DNA of 64,000 nucleotides from positions 171,217 to 235,216 of the forward strand of contig DBTQ01000001.1 in the NCBI GenBank assembly GCA_002307135.1, read 5' to 3'. The notes under the pieces are model-generated. The model worked only from the letters and a program-made list of their open reading frames with translations, did not search any database and was not told where the DNA came from. Within the stretch, counting starts at the first letter, position 1, and each line of letters begins with the position of its first letter. This DNA is from Bacteroidetes bacterium UBA1312 (GTDB lineage Bacteria > Bacteroidota > Bacteroidia > Chitinophagales > Chitinophagaceae). Positions 15,763 to 24,222 of this stretch are shown here, in pieces. The position numbers and the translations under genes were made by a program.

Positions 15763-17061
15763 ATGAAAATGTTTACCTCAATTTCTCGATTTGTCTTAGC
15801 GGCAGTCTCTATTTTAATATTGAATAGTGGAGCTGTGTCTGCCCAAAATTTAAAATTAAACGTACTTTTCTTGGGCAATAGTTTTACCAGTACGAATAAT
15901 TTGCCTGTTTTAGTTTCGTCTGTTGCGATGTCAATGGGCGACACGCTGATATTCGATAGTAATACCCCAGGTGGTTACACATTGAAGCAACATAGTTTGG
16001 ATATTGGCTCAACAAGTAAAATTACTTTAGGTACATGGAATTATGTGGTGTTACAAGCACAAAGTCAAGAGCCGTCCTTCCCTGATGCACAAGTAGCAAC
16101 AGATGTATATCCGTATGCTACTACTTTAGATAGTTTGGTTCATAATAAAAATGTATGTGGACGTACTGTTTTTTATATGACATGGGGCTACCCTGGAGGA
16201 GATCCATCTAATTGTCCTATATATCCTCCTGTATGTACTTATACTGGTATGGACAGTTTGATTAATCTTCGATACAATAATATGGCATCTATGAATAATG
16301 CCATATTATCTCCAGTGGGTGTGGTTTTTAATGAAATAATTAAGACTTTGCCCTCTATTAATTTATTTCAAGCAGATGGTATCCATCCATCTGAAATGGG
16401 GTCTTATGCTGCGGCATTGACTTTCTATACCGTTCTTTTTAGAAAAGATCCATCTTTAGTTACATTTAATTTTACGGTTCCTCCAACTGAAGCTACGCTT
16501 ATCAAAAATGTGGTGAAGTCTGTAGTCTTTGCCAAACTGGCTAAATACCATGTTGGAGAATATGATCCTAATGCAGCATTTACAGTAACTTCAGTTGGCA
16601 AAAAAGCAACATTTACAGGTGCTATTTCTGCAAATGCAACTCATTACAAATGGGATTTTGGTGATGGCAGTCCATTCGTAACAACGATGAATCCGGTACA
16701 TACTTATTTGGCGGACGGTACTTATAGTGTGAAGCTTTATACGGATAACTGTATTTTAGTTGACTCAACCACTAAATCTGTTGTAATCAATTCTACCTCT
16801 ATAAACGAATTGAATACGTTTAAAGGCCTTCAATTATACCCCAATCCAGTTGGTACTGCATTGAGTATAAAAACAGCGAGCGGTACATCGTTGCAGAATA
16901 TGTCTATACATATCACAGACTTATTGGGCGTGAAAGTATTGACGGTAGAGCATGCTAATACACAGTCAATTGATGTGAGTAGTTTGGCCAAAGGCATTTA
17001 TTTGATCAATATCCAAGATGTGTCAGGTGCGACGATGACGAGCAAATTTGTGAAGGAATAA
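15763..17061 (+). CDS. Type IX-secreted SGNH-like hydrolase with PKD domain
   Basis: 432 residues. Signal peptide 1-27 (ending SAQ). Residues about 30-230 are SGNH/GDSL-like: VLFLGNSFTSTNNLP with nucleophile S40, the conserved YVVLQAQSQEPSF block, and QADGIHPSEMGSYAAAL with D205 and H208. Residues about 275-345 are a PKD domain (KWDFGDGSP, VHTYLADGTYSVKLY). The C-terminal about 75 residues are a type A T9SS sorting domain: LYPNPVGTALSI, LLGVKVL, SSLAKGIYLINI, KFVKE. It is predicted to be an esterase or deacetylase secreted to the surface or medium; the substrate is not evident. A terminator follows. Confidence 0.88.
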   Translation: MKMFTSISRFVLAAVSILILNSGAVSAQNLKLNVLFLGNSFTSTNNLPVLVSSVAMSMGDTLIFDSNTPGGYTLKQHSLDIGSTSKITLGTWNYVVLQAQSQEPSFPDAQVATDVYPYATTLDSLVHNKNVCGRTVFYMTWGYPGGDPSNCPIYPPVCTYTGMDSLINLRYNNMASMNNAILSPVGVVFNEIIKTLPSINLFQADGIHPSEMGSYAAALTFYTVLFRKDPSLVTFNFTVPPTEATLIKNVVKSVVFAKLAKYHVGEYDPNAAFTVTSVGKKATFTGAISANATHYKWDFGDGSPFVTTMNPVHTYLADGTYSVKLYTDNCILVDSTTKSVVINSTSINELNTFKGLQLYPNPVGTALSIKTASGTSLQNMSIHITDLLGVKVLTVEHANTQSIDVSSLAKGIYLINIQDVSGATMTSKFVKE

Positions 17062-17080
17062 TTTGTCTTTAATTGATGCG

Positions 17081-17117
17081 AAGGAGCCACGTCTTAAATG
17101 ATTGTGGCTCCTTTATT
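17081..17117. terminator. Terminator after the SGNH hydrolase
   Basis: AAGGAGCCAC (17081-17090) pairs with GTGGCTCCTT (17104-17113), a perfect 10-bp stem with a 13-nt loop. It overlaps the stop codon of the convergent gene and could serve both. Confidence 0.75.
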
Positions 17118-17562
17118 TAATAGGAAAAGATGGTAGTTCCTGTAGCCATTCTATTTGAGGGATACTGCTTGCATCTGCACAAATAGATTGTACGCCGTTA
17201 CTCATTAACCAATATTTACAGTTGACGATGCTTTGATATTGCAGTAATTGATGTAAGGTGTTTTCTGAAATTGGTATTTCTGGTGCTTTACATTCTGCCA
17301 GCATCCATGGTGCATGTTGTTGGTTATAAACAATAATATCGAAACGCTTGTTGAGCGCACCGAATTTAATTTGCTTTTCTATCGCAATTAATCCTGATGG
17401 ATAATTCATTTGATCGACTAAATAATGTACTATAGCCTGACGAACATGTTCTTCAGGTGTAAATGTTACCCACTTTTTTCGGACAATATCAAACACGTAA
17501 CGGCTGTTATTTTCCATTTTTATTTTGAGTGACAATTTTGCCAATAAGTCTATCTGTAACAT
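17113..17562 (-). CDS. HsdR N-terminal domain-containing protein (orphan PD-(D/E)XK nuclease-like)
   Basis: 149 residues from the ATG at 17562 (a TTG three codons earlier overlaps the -7 box). The protein contains VFDIVRKKWVTFTPEEHVRQAIVHYL, the characteristic start of the HsdR-N family, and a PD-(D/E)XK-like core: RFDIIVYN (D), then MLAECKAP (E-x-K). It matches the N-terminal nuclease domain of type I restriction subunits but lacks the helicase domains; no hsdM or hsdS is near. Such stand-alone proteins are common in Bacteroidota with no known role. A solitary DNA-processing nuclease is the simplest guess. Confidence 0.85.
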   Translation of the reverse strand: MLQIDLLAKLSLKIKMENNSRYVFDIVRKKWVTFTPEEHVRQAIVHYLVDQMNYPSGLIAIEKQIKFGALNKRFDIIVYNQQHAPWMLAECKAPEIPISENTLHQLLQYQSIVNCKYWLMSNGVQSICADASSIPQIEWLQELPSFPIK

Positions 17563-17568
17563 CGATAG

Positions 17569-17576
17569 CAAAAGTA
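17569..17576 (-). promoter_or_regulatory. -7 element of the HsdR-N gene
   Basis: Minus strand TACTTTTG, only 6 nt from the ATG at 17562, so the transcript would be nearly leaderless. Confidence 0.4.
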
Positions 17577-17665
17577 ATAGCTTAAAGTTAAACCTAACTT
17601 GCTTGTTCCAAATTAGTGTTATAATATTGTAGCTGTTTATTGTTTTGATATTTAACTGCTAAAAG

Positions 17666-18451
17666 ATGGTATTATCATTTGCTGTTTGTCATGTAGCCGT
17701 TATGCCGCTTCGGAAAGAGGCATCCCATCGTGCAGAACAGATTAGTCAGATGTTGTATGGCGAACGTGCCGAAATATTGAAGATTGAGCCCAATGATTGG
17801 GCTTATATTCGATGTTTGTGGGACGATTATGAAGGTTGGTGTAAGCTGTCGCAATTACATATTATTGCAAAGAAAGAGTTTGCTAAAGCTCCAAACTTTA
17901 TTGTTAGCGGACATCAGTCAAAATTAATATTTGAAGAAGGAGAAATGCTGTTGCCGGCAGGAGCTGATTTATTTGGACTAAAGAAAGGTAATATTTTAAT
18001 CAATGGCAATAAGGGGAAATGGAAAGGTAAGAAGAGGGCAGTAAAGGAATTAAGTCCTTCCCCGGAGCAAATACAACAGTTGGCTCGGTCATACCTTTAT
18101 GCACCTTATCAGTGGGGTGGGCGAGGAGTTAGCGGTATTGATTGTTCTGGTTTTTCACAAATGGTTATGAAACAATGTGGACTGTCGATAGCAAGAGATG
18201 CTTCTCAGCAAGTGCTACAAGGCGAAACTATTTCATTTTTACAGGAAGCTCAATGTGGTGACCTTGCCTTTTTTGATAATGCAGAAGGTAAAATAAATCA
18301 TGTTGGGATTTTAATCGATAACAATACGATTATTCATGCAACTGAAGCTTCGGGTTATGTGGTACTCGATAAAATAGATCAACAGGGAATCGTAAGTAGA
18401 ATACATCGTAAACGTACACACTCTTTGCGTATGATTAAAAGAATGTTCTGA
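17666..18451 (+). CDS. NlpC/P60 family cell-wall hydrolase with N-terminal SH3 domains
   Basis: 261 residues. Residues about 8-60 form a bacterial SH3-like domain (CHVAVMPLRKEAS, QMLYGERAEILKIEPNDWAYIRCLWDDYEGW), followed by a second degenerate one (about 75-120). The C-terminal NlpC/P60 domain has the catalytic C160 in GIDCSGFSQ, H212 in NHVGIL and H224 in IIHATE. These enzymes cut peptide crosslinks in peptidoglycan (gamma-D-Glu to diamino acid). No obvious signal peptide precedes the SH3 domain, so export, or a cytoplasmic recycling role, is unresolved. Confidence 0.92.
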   Translation: MVLSFAVCHVAVMPLRKEASHRAEQISQMLYGERAEILKIEPNDWAYIRCLWDDYEGWCKLSQLHIIAKKEFAKAPNFIVSGHQSKLIFEEGEMLLPAGADLFGLKKGNILINGNKGKWKGKKRAVKELSPSPEQIQQLARSYLYAPYQWGGRGVSGIDCSGFSQMVMKQCGLSIARDASQQVLQGETISFLQEAQCGDLAFFDNAEGKINHVGILIDNNTIIHATEASGYVVLDKIDQQGIVSRIHRKRTHSLRMIKRMF

Positions 18452-18466
18452 GCTAATCGTATCGTA

Positions 18467-19762
18467 TTATAGTTTCAATGTATTCGCCAATCTTTTCAAT
18501 TGTATTTCTGCAGCTTTGGCTGAGTATTTAAGATTAATTAGATTATAGCTTGTAGTTTCAAAACTTTGTTGCGCTGTTTTTACATCAATTATAGTTGCCT
18601 GCTTAAGTTTAAATTTCAACATAATCAGCTCTAATAATTTCTGTGCTGTGTCCAGACTATTTTGTTGCATGTTTAATTGTCTGATACTGGAAGTATAAGA
18701 TTGAAACGCTTTTACAACCGCTGCTTTGTAATCTCTAAGTAATATGTCTTTTTGTAGTCTTGCATTACTCGCATCATATTCTGCTGATATTTGTTGCCTT
18801 TTAAAACTTGATCCGGAATAAATAGGGATGCCCAGTGTCATGCCAACAAATGGTCCATTACTTTGGTTAAGAAGAAGTTGGCCTGCCTCAGATTGAGTCC
18901 TGTTGTAATTATACCCTGCGCTGCCGTTTAGTGAAGGGTAGCGTTGTGCAGCAATTTCTTTTATACGTAATTCCTGAATTCTTATTTGATGATCTGCTGT
19001 TATAATATCGAAGTTGGCAGGGATGTTATCAATGATTGTGTTTAGTGTTATTGATGGATCAATAATAATAGTATCCTCGACTTCAATTGTTGAATCTTGG
19101 TTTAGATTCATGACACGTAATAATTCTGCTTTTGATTGGTTGATCACTAATATTTGTGATTGCTGGGTTTGGTTTAATGTATTATAATCCAGCTGTGATT
19201 GAAAGAGATCTGCGTTATTTGCAAGCCCTGCTTTCTGTTGGATTTTAACAAGCTCTAGTTTTTGTTGTGCAACAGCAAATGATTGATTAACAGTTTTTAG
19301 AAAATATTGTTGTCGAATGACATCGTAGTAAGCCGTCATTACTGATGCAATAATATTTTGAATCTGTGCATTTAACTGTGTTTCGCTTTGTTGCTGTAGT
19401 TCTGTAAGTCTTTTTTTTGTGGCGATTACTCTACTTCCATTATAGAGTAATATTCCGGCGGTCACATTTGCAGAAGCATTGTTGACATTTGCTCCTTTTC
19501 GTTCGATACTAGTTCCTGTATTTAAATTCTGATTGATATTGCTTTGTTGCTGAATATCTGAACCGGAAGCTGCAATAGAAGGTAAGCCTCCTGCTACTCC
19601 ATAGTAATTGTTGTTTTTACTAGCCGCTACTATGTTTTTACTTAATTCTATTTCCAGACTATTTTTCAATGTTATTTGTATTGCATCTTGTACGCTAAGC
19701 GATTGAGCAAATACTGTGCTATAAAATCCGATGAATAATATGATTGCAATAAATGTTTTCAT
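18467..19762 (-). CDS. TolC family outer-membrane efflux protein
   Basis: 431 residues with a signal peptide (FIAIILFIGFYSTVFAQ). Two long helical halves carry the TolC/OEP pattern: LSVQDAIQITLKNSLEIELSKN near the N-terminus and QQKAGLANNADLFQSQLDYNTLNQ and KLKQATIIDVKTAQQSFETTSYNLINLKY in the helical hairpins. It forms the outer-membrane duct of the tripartite RND pump encoded upstream on the same strand (8-bp gap). It is the last gene of the adaptor-pump-duct operon and convergent with the NlpC/P60 gene. Confidence 0.94.
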   Translation of the reverse strand: MKTFIAIILFIGFYSTVFAQSLSVQDAIQITLKNSLEIELSKNIVAASKNNNYYGVAGGLPSIAASGSDIQQQSNINQNLNTGTSIERKGANVNNASANVTAGILLYNGSRVIATKKRLTELQQQSETQLNAQIQNIIASVMTAYYDVIRQQYFLKTVNQSFAVAQQKLELVKIQQKAGLANNADLFQSQLDYNTLNQTQQSQILVINQSKAELLRVMNLNQDSTIEVEDTIIIDPSITLNTIIDNIPANFDIITADHQIRIQELRIKEIAAQRYPSLNGSAGYNYNRTQSEAGQLLLNQSNGPFVGMTLGIPIYSGSSFKRQQISAEYDASNARLQKDILLRDYKAAVVKAFQSYTSSIRQLNMQQNSLDTAQKLLELIMLKFKLKQATIIDVKTAQQSFETTSYNLINLKYSAKAAEIQLKRLANTLKL

Positions 19763-19770
19763 GAGTTTGT

Positions 19771-22700
19771 TTAATCAGTCAATGTTGTTGTTTTTGCTTC
19801 ATGCTTGCTAGAGATAAATGTATATACTGCAGGTATGACAAATAAAGTAAGAATTAGGGAAAAGCTAATGCCGCCAACTAATACAATACCTAATGGAATA
19901 CGGCTTGTAGATGCTGCACCTAAGCTTAGTGCAATTGGTAAAGCTCCTAAAGATGTTGCAAGGCTTGTCATTAATATTGGTCTCAAGCGTTGAGTGGCAG
20001 CTTCAATTACGGCATCTGTTTTACTCATTCCCTGACCTCTTTTGTGATTCGTAAATTCAATGATGAGAATCCCATTTTTGGTCACTAAACCAATGAGCAT
20101 AATCATTCCAATCTCTGAAAAAATATTTAATGTCATGCCAAATAACCATAGACTAAGTAATGCTCCGGCCAATGCAAGTGGCACGGTTAGCATAATTGTA
20201 AATGGATCAATAAAACTTTCAAATTGCGCTGCCAACACCAGATATATTAATATCAAAGCCAATCCAAAAGCAAATAAGATATTGGATGAACTTTCACTGT
20301 AATCTCTGGAAGGGCCACTTAATGCTGTTTGGTAGCTTGCATCTAATAATTTATTTGCTATCCCATTCATAGCTGTTATCCCGTCACCAATTGTTTTTCC
20401 TTCAGCAAGTGATGCTGATATGGTTGCAGCTTTAAATCGGTTGAAATGGTAGAGGATAGACGGGTTACTGTTTTCTTCCATGTTTACTACAGCGCTCAGT
20501 GGTATATTTTCCCCCTTTAAATTTCGTACATAGATGCGATTGATATCCACAGGTTTATTTCTGTCATTATAATCTACTTGCGCAATTACTTGGTATTGAA
20601 ACCCATTCATAATAAAATAGGCCAATCTCCCTCCACTAAATGCGGACTGCAATGCGGAAAATACGTCATTGGTACTTAAGCCCAAATCCTTTATTTTCAT
20701 ACGATCCACACTTAATTGTAATTCCGGTTTGTTGAATTTAAGATTCACATCAACATTAGAGAATGTTTTGTCTTTGCGTGCTTCTTCCAAGAATTGTGTT
20801 GAAATTTTCTTCAGCTTATCTAAATCCTGGTTTTGCAGGATAAACTGAATCGGTAAACTCCCTTTTGAACTCAGTCCTACAGAAATTGTCTGTTCTTGTA
20901 TGGCAAAGATTCTGGCTTCATTAAATCGAGACAATTTTTTTTGTAAGCGGTTGGCAATCTGATCTTGCGTTTCAGATCGTTCCGATTTAGGGATAAGACT
21001 AAGTCGTATTTGTGAAGAATTAATGGAAGGTCCTGCCGGAGTACGAGCAAATACAATATCCCTTTCCGCAACAGAATCATAAATGTAATTAGATACATCG
21101 TCGGATATTTGTTGCATATAGTTAAAACTTGTTCCCTCAGCGCCGGTAAGCTGAAAACGAATACTACTCCTGTCTTCAATTGGTGCAATTTCGCTTTGTA
21201 AGTGGCCTAATGTAAACCAGATTATTAAACTACATGCAGCAATAAGTACCCATGCCATCCAACGGACATTCATAAATGCACTCAACATGCGCTTATATCC
21301 ATTTTCCATTCCTGTGAAAAAAGGCTCTGTTTTCAAATAGAACTTACTATGGGTTGAATCTTTTTTGTTGAGATAAACATTCAATACTGGTGTAATGGTC
21401 AATGACACAAAGGCTGAAATCAATACTGCAGAAGCCAGTACAATACCAAATTCGCGGAATAGGCTTCCTACAAATCCTTGTAGAAAAATTACAGGAAGAA
21501 ATACAACTGCTAATGTTATGGATGTTGATACAACTGCAAAAAATATTTCTTTACTCCCTTCCAGTGCTGCTTTCTGTATGGGCATTCCTTCTTCCAGTTT
21601 GCGAAATATATTTTCCGTAACTACAATCCCGTCATCTACAACTAGACCAGTGCCTAATACAATAGCAAGTAGTGTAAGTATATTGATGGAGAATCCGGCA
21701 ATATACATAACGAAGAAAGTGGCGATAAGAGAGATCGGAATGTCTATTAGGGGACGTAATGCAACCAGCCAGTTTCGGAAAAAGAAAAAGATAACTAACA
21801 CAACCAATATAAATGAGATAACTAAAGTTTCTTTTACCTCACTCAGTGAATTTCGAATATTTATAGTATTGTCAATAAGAATGTGTAGCTCAATATCTGT
21901 CTTATTTTCTTTTTTAATTTGTTCAATACGTTTGTAGAACTCATCGGCAATTTTAATATTGTTGGCGCCTGGCTGCGGAAGAATAGCGAGCCCAACAGCG
22001 TTCACTCCATTGAATTTCCAACCTTGTTCCATCGACTCAGGTCCAAGCTCAACACGCGCTACATCACCCACACGTACAATTCCTGTACTGTCTTCACGTA
22101 TAATTAGATTTTTGAAGTCTGCCTCTGAAGTGAGTCTTCCCAATGTTTTTATGGTTAACTCGGTATTGGTGCCGTATATTTTTCCTGGCGGTAGTTCTAC
22201 ATTCTCTGTATTTAAAGCAGTTTTTATATCATTGAATGCCACATTGTATGCACTCATTTTTATTGGATCCAACCAGAGTCGCATAGAATATCTCTTCTGT
22301 CCGAAAATATTCACTCCGCTAACTTCATTGATCGTCTGCAATTGTTGTTGCAATACATTTTCGGTGTAATCACTTAACTCCATCAGGCTTTTAGTCCGAC
22401 TTTGTACCGCAAGAATAATAATGGGATCACTATTGGCATCTGCTTTGGAAACGACAGGTGGCGCATCAATATCAAGTGGAAGACTTTTTACTGCCTGACT
22501 TACTTTGTCTCTTACATCGCTGGCTGCAGCTTCCAGATTGCTTCCAAGATTAAATTCAACAGTAATTTGGCTGCTACCTAACGAACTGGAAGAACTAATA
22601 CTTCTTATGCCAGGTATTCCATTGATTTGTTTTTCTAGGGGTTCAGTAATTTGGCTTTCTATAATGTCGGGGTTGGCGCCTGTGTATGCAGTAGTGACCG

Positions 22701-22836
22701 TAATCGTCGGAGGGTCAATGGCAGGGTAATCCCTAATTGCCAAGAATGTATAACCAACAATACCGAATAATATCAGTATAAGGTTCATTACTGTTGCCAG
22801 TACAGGTCGTTTAAGGGATAACTCGGAAATATTCAT
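19771..22836 (-). CDS. Efflux RND transporter permease (HAE1/AcrB type)
   Basis: 1021 residues, standard for the family, with twelve membrane segments in a 1+5+1+5 plan. Landmarks are SLKRPVLATVMNLILILFGIVGYTFL (TM1), IDPPTITVTTAYTGANPDIIESQITEPLE, the TM4 proton-relay segment GTGLVVDDGIVVTENIFRKLEEG with the paired Asp, and the C-terminal GLVTKNGILIIEF. It is a proton-driven drug or metabolite exporter at the inner membrane, working with the adaptor gene before it and the TolC gene after it. The substrate cannot be told from the sequence. No local TetR or two-component regulator is present. Confidence 0.96.
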   Translation of the reverse strand: MNISELSLKRPVLATVMNLILILFGIVGYTFLAIRDYPAIDPPTITVTTAYTGANPDIIESQITEPLEKQINGIPGIRSISSSSSLGSSQITVEFNLGSNLEAAASDVRDKVSQAVKSLPLDIDAPPVVSKADANSDPIIILAVQSRTKSLMELSDYTENVLQQQLQTINEVSGVNIFGQKRYSMRLWLDPIKMSAYNVAFNDIKTALNTENVELPPGKIYGTNTELTIKTLGRLTSEADFKNLIIREDSTGIVRVGDVARVELGPESMEQGWKFNGVNAVGLAILPQPGANNIKIADEFYKRIEQIKKENKTDIELHILIDNTINIRNSLSEVKETLVISFILVVLVIFFFFRNWLVALRPLIDIPISLIATFFVMYIAGFSINILTLLAIVLGTGLVVDDGIVVTENIFRKLEEGMPIQKAALEGSKEIFFAVVSTSITLAVVFLPVIFLQGFVGSLFREFGIVLASAVLISAFVSLTITPVLNVYLNKKDSTHSKFYLKTEPFFTGMENGYKRMLSAFMNVRWMAWVLIAACSLIIWFTLGHLQSEIAPIEDRSSIRFQLTGAEGTSFNYMQQISDDVSNYIYDSVAERDIVFARTPAGPSINSSQIRLSLIPKSERSETQDQIANRLQKKLSRFNEARIFAIQEQTISVGLSSKGSLPIQFILQNQDLDKLKKISTQFLEEARKDKTFSNVDVNLKFNKPELQLSVDRMKIKDLGLSTNDVFSALQSAFSGGRLAYFIMNGFQYQVIAQVDYNDRNKPVDINRIYVRNLKGENIPLSAVVNMEENSNPSILYHFNRFKAATISASLAEGKTIGDGITAMNGIANKLLDASYQTALSGPSRDYSESSSNILFAFGLALILIYLVLAAQFESFIDPFTIMLTVPLALAGALLSLWLFGMTLNIFSEIGMIMLIGLVTKNGILIIEFTNHKRGQGMSKTDAVIEAATQRLRPILMTSLATSLGALPIALSLGAASTSRIPLGIVLVGGISFSLILTLFVIPAVYTFISSKHEAKTTTLTD

Positions 22837-22895
22837 TTATGAATGTTCAATGGTGATAAAAGGGACGCTTAACTTCTTTGTGCCTATGATCACTG

Positions 22896-23948
22896 CTATG
22901 TTTTTTTTATAGAACGTATTTTTACGGCAGCTTTTTCCTTGGCAAAAAGTACTCCGGTAATGACTACAGTGTCGCCATCTTTTAAACCTTCTGTCACCGC
23001 TACTTTATCAGATTGTCGCCATCCTGTTTTGATATTAGTTAACGATGCTTTATTATTACGAACCACCACTACCTGTTTACTCTTGTCGTTCGGAATAATA
23101 CAATTGCTGGGTATTAGGATTCCTTTTTGCTGCTCATTGCTGTTGATGTAAACTTTTACAAATGCCCCAGGATTGATATTGCTGTTTTGTAGTACTGCTC
23201 GTACTTTTAGATTTCGCGAAGCTGCGATAACCTGAGGTTCTGTTGCTATTATTTTGGCGTCTAATAAATTCGTGTCAACGTCTGTCTTTACATGTATTAG
23301 GAAACCAGTTTGTACTAGGGCTCTATATTCTTCGGGTAATGTAAAGTCTATTTTGATTTTATCTACTTGTTGTATTGTGGCTATAATATTGGTTGAGGTC
23401 ACATAAGCTCCTGGGCTAATTTGCCTAAGACCAATTTTTCCGGAGAACGGAGCTCTAATAACCGTTTTGTCTATCAATGCTTGTGTATAGACCATGTCAG
23501 CCTTGTATCCATTTACTGCATTTAGGGCAATGTCATAATCACTTTGATTGATACCTTGAACATCTATCAGCTGTTTATAACGTTCTTCTGTTTTTTGAGC
23601 TAAAGCTAATAACACTTTCGTTTTAGAAAGTTGAGCTTGAAGGTCTGCATCATTAATTTTAGCAATGACGGTTCCTTTTTGTATAACACTGCCTTCGGGT
23701 ACATTAAGTGCTGTGACTCTGCCACTGATTTCAGGACGCAGCTCTACAAATTCGTTGGCAATTATGGTGCCATTAGCTTCTATATTATTGTCAATAGCAC
23801 TTGTTGATGCAATCATTACATCAACTACAGTAGGAGGAGTTTCTTTGAGTTTGGGTGTTTTTTTTGAGCTGCAAGCTGCGTTAATGCAGAGTGTTGGAAT
23901 CAGAAGAAATATTAAATACTTGTTTCTTGAGCGCATATTTTGATTCAT
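22896..23948 (-). CDS. RND efflux periplasmic adaptor (membrane fusion protein), lipoprotein
   Basis: 350 residues. N-terminal hydrophobic helix with lipobox CINAAC. The adaptor features follow in order: ANEFVELRPEISGRVTALNVPEGSVIQKGTVIAKI (first biotinyl-lipoyl half), a helical hairpin, ALIDKTVIRAPFSGKIGLRQISPGAYV (second lipoyl half), then beta-barrel and membrane-proximal domains. It bridges the RND pump and TolC duct encoded downstream. First gene of the three-gene operon; the ATG at 23936 is an alternative start. The 274 bp upstream to ispG is AT-rich and shows no clear minus-strand promoter. Confidence 0.94.
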   Translation of the reverse strand: MNQNMRSRNKYLIFLLIPTLCINAACSSKKTPKLKETPPTVVDVMIASTSAIDNNIEANGTIIANEFVELRPEISGRVTALNVPEGSVIQKGTVIAKINDADLQAQLSKTKVLLALAQKTEERYKQLIDVQGINQSDYDIALNAVNGYKADMVYTQALIDKTVIRAPFSGKIGLRQISPGAYVTSTNIIATIQQVDKIKIDFTLPEEYRALVQTGFLIHVKTDVDTNLLDAKIIATEPQVIAASRNLKVRAVLQNSNINPGAFVKVYINSNEQQKGILIPSNCIIPNDKSKQVVVVRNNKASLTNIKTGWRQSDKVAVTEGLKDGDTVVITGVLFAKEKAAVKIRSIKKT

Positions 23949-24168
23949 ATAGAGTTGTAGGTAAATGAAATTACGAACCTTGGTTAACTTATTTTACAAT
24001 TCAGCGTATTTTCTACGAAACATAATTTTTTATTATAAAATCAATTATAGTAAGTAAAAGGATTGCAAAAACGTGTTGGACTAGTACAACTGTTTGTAAG
24101 TTTAATGGGGAATAAAAAATATATGAAAGGATACTTTAGACAATAATTACCTTTTCATAAAGTACGCG

Positions 24169-24202
24169 TTTGAATATACTATAGCTCATTATCCTACCTT
24201 TG
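24169..24202 (+). promoter_or_regulatory. Promoter of the ispG operon
   Basis: TTTG (24169-24172), 22 nt, then TACCTTTG (24195-24202). The -7 box ends 20 nt before the ATG at 24223. Confidence 0.65.
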
Positions 24203-24222
24203 TTATTCGTTAATTTTAATCT

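Noticed and set aside
21395..21937. A 180-codon plus-strand frame
   Set aside because: It is fully antisense to the RND pump gene, with low-complexity Thr/Asn-rich sequence and no promoter or ribosome site.
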